Shown: in pieces, positions 1-4,465 of the stretch
How positions within the stretch are numbered: position 1 is the first letter of the stretch
How the letters are laid out: every line of letters begins with the position of its first letter
Assembly: GCA_902782805.1 (NCBI GenBank)
Contig: CACZON010000024.1
Location: 1-5,386, forward strand
DNA length: 5,386 nucleotides
Source of the DNA: Oscillospiraceae bacterium
GTDB taxonomy: Bacteria > Bacillota > Clostridia > Oscillospirales > Acutalibacteraceae
Direction: 5' to 3'
Translations under genes and position numbers: made by a program
Notes under the pieces: model-generated
What the model saw: the letters and a program-made list of their open reading frames with translations, nothing else
What the model was told of the DNA's origin: nothing
The model's database searches: none

Positions 1-698
1 AGGCCGCGGTTCAGATAGAGCAGGCCGAGCTTCGCCGCGTCGTCGCAGGAGGCGTGCAGGCCCGTTCCGCCCTGGATCGTGCCGTCGGCCGTCCGGTCCC
101 AGTAGACGTCGGTAATATCCATTTCCCGGAACAGCTTGCGGTCGAGATAATCGAGCGCGCTTTCGCCCGTCACTTTTCGGACGATCGCCGCGAGCATCGC
201 CGTAGCGCCCGTATCGTAGAGGTAATGCGTTCCCGGTTCGTACTTAAAATCGGCGGATAAGAACGCCGCCGCAACGTCCGGCGCGTTGAAGCAGTCGCGC
301 GTCGTCTCCTTTTCAACACCGGAATTCATCGAGAGGATGTGGGACACGCGCAGCTTTTTCAGGTTTTCGCTGATTGTTTCGGGCAGCCGGTCCGGGAAAA
401 GCTCGGTTACAAGCGTGTCGGTGGTCAGCAGCCCTTCGTCGCAGGCAAGACCGATCGCCGTTGAAACGAAGCTCTTTGAAAGCGAATAGTAAAGCCGCTT
501 GTCCCTGCAGTCGTAAGGCGGCAGCGAGAACCTTACCCTCAGCTCGTTGTCCTTCCAGACTTCGAAGGCGTGGAGATCCACCGAAAGCTCCTTTGCCCGC
601 TCGAGCATACGCAGGAGCGCCTTGCGGTTCAGGCTTCCTTCGATCCTCGGGTTCCCGCGGGACGGGGTGTGTGCAAAACTCAGATCGATCCGTTTCAT
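1..698 (-). CDS. Beta-lactamase-fold serine hydrolase (class C/esterase-like), N-terminal 232 residues, partial
   Basis: This is a penicillin-binding-protein-like serine hydrolase. It starts at ATG 698-696 and runs off the left edge of the window, so the C-terminus is missing. The start is set by AAGGAGA six nt upstream. The visible part shows the S-x-x-K nucleophile motif as SLSK at residues 72-75 within YYSLSKSF. It continues with a helix like those after the nucleophile (STAIGLACDEGLL), then LSMNSG at 122-127. EPGTHYLYDTGAT follows at 154-166, where Y161-D-T stands where class C enzymes have Y-x-N. GGTGLHAS-type sequence comes near the edge. The N-terminus (MKRIDLSFAHTPSRG) has no signal peptide or lipobox, so a cytoplasmic esterase, lactonase or amidase is more likely than antibiotic defence. 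It begins 17 nt after the SDR stop and is probably co-transcribed with it. The family is certain; the substrate is unknown. Confidence 0.88.
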   Translation of the reverse strand, partial: MKRIDLSFAHTPSRGNPRIEGSLNRKALLRMLERAKELSVDLHAFEVWKDNELRVRFSLPPYDCRDKRLYYSLSKSFVSTAIGLACDEGLLTTDTLVTELFPDRLPETISENLKKLRVSHILSMNSGVEKETTRDCFNAPDVAAAFLSADFKYEPGTHYLYDTGATAMLAAIVRKVTGESALDYLDRKLFREMDITDVYWDRTADGTIQGGTGLHASCDDAAKLGLLYLNRG

Positions 699-715
699 CA
701 GGGTTCTCCTTTTTC

Positions 716-1612
716 TCAGTGCTGATAGTTCCCGTATTTTTCCCGCAGGTATTCTTCGAATTCGCGGTGCTTCTGCCGGTACTGCTGCGGATCGTACTCC
801 TTTGCAAGCTCGCGGACGTCGTAAATATCGAACAGATCGCCGATATTCTCCGAGCCGCCGACGACCGAAAGGCCGCCGTCAACGCGGATCACCTGCCCGG
901 TGATATAGGAGGCCGCGTCCGACGCAAGGAAAACGACCGTTCCGCCGAGGTCCTCCGCGTAGCCGTTGCGCCGAAGCGGAACGAAGCGCGCGGAATTTCC
1001 GTAGAACGGATTGAGCGCTTCATCCTCCGGCTTCGGAGAGCGAACGTTGATGATGCCCGGCGAAAAGCCGTTGACGCGGATCCCGTAGCGTCCGAGATCG
1101 ATCGCGAACGATTCGATCACGCGGTTGAGACCCGCCTTGAGCCCGCCGTAGATCGCATCGGAGGAATGCGGATTGAACGCGCGGATCGACGTATTGAAAA
1201 TGATCGAGCCCTTAACTTCGTTTTCGACCATATACTTCGCCGCTTCCTGCGCGCCGAGGATCATCCCGCGGAAATTGAGCGCGTAGAGCTGATCCATCAC
1301 TTCCACCTGGATCTCGCGGGTGCGGGACATGCGGGTGATCCCGGCGTTGTTGACGTCGACGTCGAGCCGGCCGAGTTTTTCGACCGTCTCGCGAACGAGC
1401 CGCGCCGGCACCTCAGGATCGGAGGTATCGCCCTGAAGGAGCACGGCGTTGACGCCGTAGGATCTTACTTCTTCCAGCACTTCCTGCGCGCGCTCCGGCG
1501 AGCGGTTGTAGTGGACGGCAACGTCGTAGCCCTCTTTCGCGAGCGCCTTCACAACCGCCGCGCCGATCCCCGTTGAGGAACCGGTAACGAGCGCAACTTT
1601 TCCGTTTCTCAT
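716..1612 (-). CDS. Classical short-chain dehydrogenase/reductase with an extended C-terminal tail
   Basis: This is a 298-residue NAD(P)-dependent oxidoreductase of the classical SDR (FabG-like) family, probably cytoplasmic. The Rossmann motif is TGSSTGIG at residues 10-17. The structural NNAG is at 88-91 and the helix Asn is N113. The catalytic triad is S142, Y155 and K159 (YGGLK), followed by GIRVNGFSPG. The HYNRS stretch after strand 2 suggests NADP(H) preference (inference). The IRVDGG segment at 242-247 normally lies near the SDR end. Here about 50 more residues follow, rich in Asp, Glu, Tyr and Arg. The chosen start, MRNGKVALVTG, has GGGAGG six nt upstream. An in-frame ATG 57 nt further up lies inside a hairpin and adds non-family sequence, so I reject it. 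It lies 87 nt downstream of the Gfo/Idh gene and 17 nt upstream of the serine hydrolase. A hydroxy- or keto-sugar-acid dehydrogenase role fits the context but is unproven. Confidence 0.93.
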   Translation of the reverse strand: MRNGKVALVTGSSTGIGAAVVKALAKEGYDVAVHYNRSPERAQEVLEEVRSYGVNAVLLQGDTSDPEVPARLVRETVEKLGRLDVDVNNAGITRMSRTREIQVEVMDQLYALNFRGMILGAQEAAKYMVENEVKGSIIFNTSIRAFNPHSSDAIYGGLKAGLNRVIESFAIDLGRYGIRVNGFSPGIINVRSPKPEDEALNPFYGNSARFVPLRRNGYAEDLGGTVVFLASDAASYITGQVIRVDGGLSVVGGSENIGDLFDIYDVRELAKEYDPQQYRQKHREFEEYLREKYGNYQH

Positions 1613-1618
1613 ATTCTG

Positions 1619-1624
1619 CCTCCC
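1619..1624 (-). promoter_or_regulatory. Ribosome binding site deciding the SDR start
   Basis: Minus-strand GGGAGG lies six nt before ATG 1612-1610. It selects the start giving MRNGKVALVTG over the upstream in-frame ATG at 1669, which lies in a hairpin loop. Confidence 0.75.
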
Positions 1625-1633
1625 GTGTTTCGT

Positions 1634-1662
1634 CGTATATTTTTTCGGAAACAGGACCTCAA
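1634..1662 (-). promoter_or_regulatory. Possible internal promoter for the SDR-hydrolase pair
   Basis: On the minus strand TTGAGG (1662-1657) is followed after 17 nt by TATACG (1639-1634). Each hexamer matches four of six positions of the sigma-70 consensus. The predicted start near 1627 would leave a leader of about 15 nt containing the SDR ribosome binding site. The -35 box lies within the 3' arm of the hairpin at 1654-1684. This is a weak prediction from matches alone. Confidence 0.25.
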
Positions 1663-1684
1663 AGCCCATCGTTCTTTGAGGTCC
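1654..1684. terminator. 11-bp perfect stem hairpin between the Gfo/Idh and SDR genes
   Basis: GGACCTCAAAG (1654-1664) pairs perfectly with CTTTGAGGTCC (1674-1684) around a 9-nt loop. On the plus strand the stem is followed by CTTTTT, a good intrinsic-terminator tail, although no plus-strand gene precedes it. On the minus strand, the direction of the genes, it starts 15 nt after the Gfo/Idh stop. There the A-tract lies before the stem and only TGTTTCC follows, which is a poor U-tract. For the operon it is therefore more likely a partial terminator, attenuator or mRNA-stabilising stem than a complete stop. It could also block antisense transcription entering the Gfo/Idh gene from the left. Confidence 0.7.
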
Positions 1685-1699
1685 CTTTTTGATTGAATC

Positions 1700-2758
1700 T
1701 TAATCCTCGAAAGGATATTTGAAATTGTGTTCGCGGCGTACGATGTCCGCGATTTCGATCAGCGTGAGCGTCTCCTGCGGCGGTACGTCCGGGCAGGTCG
1801 TCAGGCCTTTGCGCAGACAGTCGTGAACCACCTGCGCCTCAAACTGGAAGCCAACCTTCGCGTAGGGGATCGTCGTCGTGACCGTTTCGCTGCCGTCGCG
1901 GTAATGCGGCATGCCGGGGATCGGCTTGCGGCGCGTAACTGTGATCGTTGTGGGGCAGCGATGATTTTCCATATGAATGCTGCCGTTTTCGCAGTAGATC
2001 GTAACCTCGTGGTTGCGACGGTGCAGGCTGCAGCAAAGGTGCGCCGTCACGCCGTCGTCGAGCTCGAGGAGCATATCGGTATCGGAATCGACGCCCGTCG
2101 GCTCAAAGCGCATCGTACTGAAGATCTTGTTCGGCAGTTTCGTTAAATGATTGACCGCAACCGAAGTTGCCGCCAGAACGTAGATGCCCGCGTCGAGCAG
2201 CGCGCCGCCCGCGAGGTCCGGTTCGACCCGGCGGTCTCCGCGCGGGAAATTGCCGGGTTCAAAGCTTCTGCGCGCGCCCCAGCAGGTTGCGGCGTCGATC
2301 GAAACGAGCTGCCCGAGCTCTCCGGTATCAAGAATTCTTCTTGCTTCGCGCCAGGCCGGGAAGAAGCGCGACCAGAGGCCTTCCATGCAGAAGACGCCGG
2401 CTTCCTTCGCCGCGTCGAACATATGCTGCGCCTGCTTTTTGTTGACGGCGAACGGCTTTTCGCAGAGGATATTCTTGCCGTATTTCGCCGCCATTACGAC
2501 GTTTTCCTCGTGGACCATGTGGGGCGTGGCGACGTAAACGACGTCGACGTCCGGATCCTGAAGCATCTCTTCATAGCTGCCGTAAGGCTTGCCGCCGAAG
2601 ACGTCCGTGAATTTCTTCGCCGTTTCCATCGAGCGCGAGCCGACCGCGGCGATATAGCATTCGTCCTCCAGAAGCTGCAGGCAGGCAGCAAACTGTTTCG
2701 CGATCACGCCGGTGCCGATAAAGCCCCAGCCGATCTTTTCTTTCGTAATCGGTTTCAT
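1700..2758 (-). CDS. Gfo/Idh/MocA-family NAD(P)-dependent oxidoreductase (dihydrodiol/xylose dehydrogenase-like branch)
   Basis: This 352-residue enzyme has the usual length and both usual domains. The N-terminal Rossmann domain carries GFIGTGVIA at residues 12-20 and GSRS at 40-43 after strand 2, which favours NADP(H) (inference). Next come ATPHMVHEENV and the family's hallmark CEKP at 99-102, with catalytic Lys101. The MEGLWSRFFPA stretch at 125-135 is typical of the dimeric dihydrodiol dehydrogenase / NADP-xylose dehydrogenase branch. The C-terminal domain has GGALLDAGIY at 184-193, with Asp189 and Tyr193 at the active site. Members oxidise or reduce a sugar, polyol or cyclitol hydroxyl; the substrate here is not readable. 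GGGAGGAA lies five nt before the ATG. The gene starts 36 nt after the enolase-superfamily gene with no terminator between, so the two are an operon. A perfect hairpin follows its stop. Confidence 0.93.
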   Translation of the reverse strand: MKPITKEKIGWGFIGTGVIAKQFAACLQLLEDECYIAAVGSRSMETAKKFTDVFGGKPYGSYEEMLQDPDVDVVYVATPHMVHEENVVMAAKYGKNILCEKPFAVNKKQAQHMFDAAKEAGVFCMEGLWSRFFPAWREARRILDTGELGQLVSIDAATCWGARRSFEPGNFPRGDRRVEPDLAGGALLDAGIYVLAATSVAVNHLTKLPNKIFSTMRFEPTGVDSDTDMLLELDDGVTAHLCCSLHRRNHEVTIYCENGSIHMENHRCPTTITVTRRKPIPGMPHYRDGSETVTTTIPYAKVGFQFEAQVVHDCLRKGLTTCPDVPPQETLTLIEIADIVRREHNFKYPFED

Positions 2759-2794
2759 AAGGATTCCTCCCGTCTTTCCTGTGACGCTCCGATC

Positions 2795-4204
2795 TTAAAG
2801 CCAGATACGGTCGCGGCTCTGCCAGAAGTCCCATTCGTCGGTATCCTGCCAGATTTTCCCGTGTGCCGACGGCGCGAGGTGTTCGGCAAGCCAGTCCTCG
2901 TTGAGCGCGAGGATGCCGAGACCGGGTTCGTCCGGAACGTTGATGATGCCGTCGTGAACGATCGGATGATCGCGCGTGACGACCATATCGGACCAATCCT
3001 TATAATCGTGATGATGGAATTCCTGGGCGAAGAAGTTCTCCGTCGCCGCGGCAACCTGAACGGCGGCCATGCCGGCGATCGGGGTTTCGTTCATATGGAT
3101 AACCATGTTGATGCCGTAATCCTGCGCCATATCGCCGACCTTCTTGCATTCGAGGATGCCGCCGACGCTGATGACGTCCGGATGGATATAGCGGACCGCG
3201 CGGTTCTCAAAGAGCGGCTTGAAATTCTCCTTGAGATAGATATCCTCGCCGGTGCACAGCGGCGCGGTCGTGTTGCGCTGGATCTCCGCCATATCTTCCG
3301 CCTGCATCCACGGGACCATGTCCTCGAGCCAGGCGAGATTGTATTTTTCAAGGCGGTGCGCTAAGCGGATGCAGGAGCCGACGGAAAGCGGACCGTAGTG
3401 ATCCGTGGCAATCGGGACCTGCATGCCGACGACCTCGCGGACCTGCTTGACGTATTCTTCCATCAGATCGAGGCCGAGATCGGTCAGATCGATGCCGCGC
3501 TGGTTGCCCGGTACGCACTCACGGAAGATGATATCGTTGCGCATCTTGATCAGCTCGGCGCGTTCTTCCTTTGAGAGTTCCTCGCCGGAGTTCAGCGCGC
3601 GCATGCGGGTAAAGCGGTTTCTCGCGTCTTCTTCCGCTTTTTTCAGGTAATCGGTCGGCACGGTGACCGCGCCCGGAACCTCGAAGCAGAGCTCGTCGGC
3701 CGAAAGGTCCATCTTTACGATATTGTAGCCGCCGGTTTCGATGCGCTCCTTGAGGACGTTGCCCATCGTCGTGCCGTCGTGTTTTCCGTGGATATCCGTA
3801 TCGGCGTAGATGCGGATCTGATCGCGGAATTTGCCGCCGAGCATCTGCCAAACCGGGATGCCGTAGGCTTTGCCGGCGAGATCCCAGAGCGCGACCTCGA
3901 TTCCGGAGACGCCGCCGCCCTGATGAGAATGCCAGCCGAACTGCTTGATCCGGCGGAACAGCTTATCGATATTGCAGGGGTTTTCGCCGATCAGAAGGCG
4001 CTTGAGCATAACCGCCCAGATGCGGCTGCAGCCCTCGCGGACCTGACCGTAGCCCTCCAGGCCCTGGTTCGTTAAAATCTTGAAAACTGCCGTGCCGTAA
4101 GGACGGCCGACGTCGCAGATTTTGATATCCGTAATCTTCAGATCCGACGGATTGGAAGACGTTCTTACGTGAGCGAGCAGCTCTTCAAAGGTTTCTTTAC
4201 CCAT
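2795..4204 (-). CDS. Enolase-superfamily, mandelate racemase-type enzyme (probable acid-sugar dehydratase) with a large barrel insertion
   Basis: This 469-residue protein has an N-terminal capping domain (about 20-125) and a TIM barrel. The signature GIEVALWDLAGKAYGIPVWQ is at residues 101-120 and leads into MLGG. Barrel residues are K164-x-D166, then metal ligands D268, E294 and E320. The D343/H370 pair is a likely acid-base dyad. The spacings 26, 26, 23 and 27 equal those I recall for mandelate racemase (D195, E221, E247, D270, H297). Such enzymes abstract the proton alpha to a carboxylate with Mg2+, and most in sugar operons dehydrate aldonic or aldaric acids. Between D166 and D268 lie 102 residues, against 29 in mandelate racemase, so about 70 are inserted. 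The second Lys of KxK is Asp. The C-terminus is Trp-rich. The start is set by GAGGTG six nt upstream; a 30-codon in-frame extension overlaps the promoter and is rejected. It is the first gene of the minus-strand operon. Confidence 0.92.
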   Translation of the reverse strand: MGKETFEELLAHVRTSSNPSDLKITDIKICDVGRPYGTAVFKILTNQGLEGYGQVREGCSRIWAVMLKRLLIGENPCNIDKLFRRIKQFGWHSHQGGGVSGIEVALWDLAGKAYGIPVWQMLGGKFRDQIRIYADTDIHGKHDGTTMGNVLKERIETGGYNIVKMDLSADELCFEVPGAVTVPTDYLKKAEEDARNRFTRMRALNSGEELSKEERAELIKMRNDIIFRECVPGNQRGIDLTDLGLDLMEEYVKQVREVVGMQVPIATDHYGPLSVGSCIRLAHRLEKYNLAWLEDMVPWMQAEDMAEIQRNTTAPLCTGEDIYLKENFKPLFENRAVRYIHPDVISVGGILECKKVGDMAQDYGINMVIHMNETPIAGMAAVQVAAATENFFAQEFHHHDYKDWSDMVVTRDHPIVHDGIINVPDEPGLGILALNEDWLAEHLAPSAHGKIWQDTDEWDFWQSRDRIWL

Positions 4205-4210
4205 TCTTTT

Positions 4211-4216
4211 CACCTC
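4211..4216 (-). promoter_or_regulatory. Ribosome binding site deciding the enolase-superfamily start
   Basis: Minus-strand GAGGTG lies six nt before ATG 4204-4202. Together with the promoter at 4266-4294, which lies inside the longer reading frame, it excludes the in-frame upstream ATG at 4294. Confidence 0.75.
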
Positions 4217-4228
4217 GTTTGATAGTTT

Positions 4229-4236
4229 CGGCGCCG
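4229..4236. repeat. CGGCGCCG palindrome, copy 1
   Basis: This is a perfect 8-bp palindrome in the leader of the enolase-superfamily gene, preceded by GTTT. A second copy at 4376-4383 is preceded by GTTTC and ends seven bases before the -35 box of the other promoter. It may be a regulator half-site, but a short GC-rich palindrome could recur by chance. Confidence 0.35.
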
Positions 4237-4251
4237 CTGCGTATAGCGCAG
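4235..4251 (-). promoter_or_regulatory. Shared leader motif, minus-strand copy (CTGCGCT-ATAC-GCAGCG)
   Basis: On the minus strand CTGCGCT, ATAC, GCAGCG begins 15 nt past the -10 box of the enolase-superfamily promoter. The same CTGCGCT and GCAGCG, directly joined, begin 15 nt past the -10 box of the opposite promoter. The core here, CTGCG-CTATA-CGCAG (4237-4251), is an inverted repeat. It could be a DNA operator just past the start point, or a small stem-loop at the 5' end of the mRNA. Confidence 0.5.
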
Positions 4252-4265
4252 AACGACCTACTATC

Positions 4266-4294
4266 AGTTTAATGCTCGATTCGCAAATAGTCAA
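4266..4294 (-). promoter_or_regulatory. Promoter of the minus-strand operon
   Basis: On the minus strand TTGACT (4294-4289; five of six consensus) is followed after exactly 17 nt by TAAACT (4271-4266; four of six). Transcription would start near 4259, giving a leader of about 55 nt before the enolase-superfamily gene. The hexamer and spacing match those of the divergent promoter. Confidence 0.68.
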
Positions 4295-4375
4295 TAGTTT
4301 TCGTGAATTTCTTTCTACCGACTTTTTGATGCAAAGGGATTTTTTGTGGATGTTGCATAACGTTTTTTCCGTTTC

Positions 4376-4383
4376 CGGCGCCG
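4376..4383. repeat. CGGCGCCG palindrome, copy 2
   Basis: This second copy of the 8-bp palindrome overlaps another palindrome, CCGATCGG (4381-4388), directly upstream of the -35 box at 4390. That is a position where activators or repressors often bind. Its role is inferred from position only. Confidence 0.35.
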
Positions 4384-4389
4384 ATCGGC

Positions 4390-4418
4390 TTGACTTTTTT
4401 GCTTGATCGGAATAAAAT
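4390..4418 (+). promoter_or_regulatory. Promoter of the RraA-like gene
   Basis: TTGACT (4390-4395; five of six) and TAAAAT (4413-4418; five of six) are separated by 17 nt, a near-ideal sigma-70/sigma-A promoter. The predicted start is near 4425, with a leader of about 41 nt. GCTTGA occurs at 4388-4393 across the -35 box and again at 4401-4406 in the spacer. Confidence 0.8.
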
Positions 4419-4432
4419 ACAGACAGAAACTA

Positions 4433-4445
4433 CTGCGCTGCAGCG
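4433..4445 (+). promoter_or_regulatory. Shared leader motif, plus-strand copy (CTGCGCT-GCAGCG)
   Basis: CTGCGCTGCAGCG begins 15 nt past the -10 box. It contains the perfect 10-bp palindrome CGCTGCAGCG (4436-4445). The same two blocks, with four extra bases between them, sit at the same distance from the divergent promoter. As RNA it can form a short CTGC-GCT-GCAG stem-loop near the 5' end. Confidence 0.5.
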
Positions 4446-4450
4446 AAAAA

Positions 4451-4457
4451 GAGGAGG
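4451..4457 (+). promoter_or_regulatory. Ribosome binding site deciding the RraA-like start
   Basis: GAGGAGG lies eight nt before ATG 4466. An in-frame ATG at 4403 lies between the -35 and -10 boxes of the predicted promoter, so the transcript would not contain it. Confidence 0.8.
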
Positions 4458-4465
4458 TTTCCCCC

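Larger units (their letters stand above)
4205..4465. other. Divergent intergenic control region
   Basis: This 261-bp gap is clearly more AT-rich than the genes. It contains both start-deciding ribosome binding sites, two opposed sigma-70-type promoters, paired CTGCGCT...GCAGCG motifs and two copies of the 8-bp palindrome CGGCGCCG. Runs of five or six T lie at 4323-4327, 4340-4345, 4363-4368 and 4395-4400 between and within the promoters, and could bend the DNA. I see no small gene, tRNA or known riboswitch in it. Confidence 0.85.

Noticed and set aside
1..698. Antibiotic-resistance beta-lactamase
   Set aside because: There is no signal peptide, the second motif is atypical and the setting is metabolic; sharing the fold does not imply beta-lactam hydrolysis.
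374..1576. A 400-codon open frame on the plus strand opposite the SDR and hydrolase
   Set aside because: It is antisense to two genes with clear family motifs. Its translation is Arg- and Ala-rich with no recognisable domain, as expected from a high-GC3 gene read on the other strand.
2147..3364. A 405-codon open frame on the plus strand spanning the Gfo/Idh and enolase-superfamily genes
   Set aside because: It crosses the junction of two well-supported genes, has no family motif, and reflects a lack of stops in the antisense frame.
4205..4294. A 30-residue N-terminal extension of the enolase-superfamily protein
   Set aside because: The extended start lies at the -35 box of the predicted promoter, so most of it would be untranscribed. 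The internal ATG has GAGGTG at the right distance.
4403..4465. A 21-residue N-terminal extension of the RraA-like protein
   Set aside because: The upstream ATG lies between the -35 and -10 boxes. GAGGAGG marks ATG 4466.
4205..4465. Riboswitch, tRNA, small peptide or CRISPR-like repeats in the divergent region
   Set aside because: The leaders of about 41 and 55 nt are too short for known large riboswitches. No cloverleaf or regularly spaced repeats are visible, and no short frame has both a start and a ribosome binding site.
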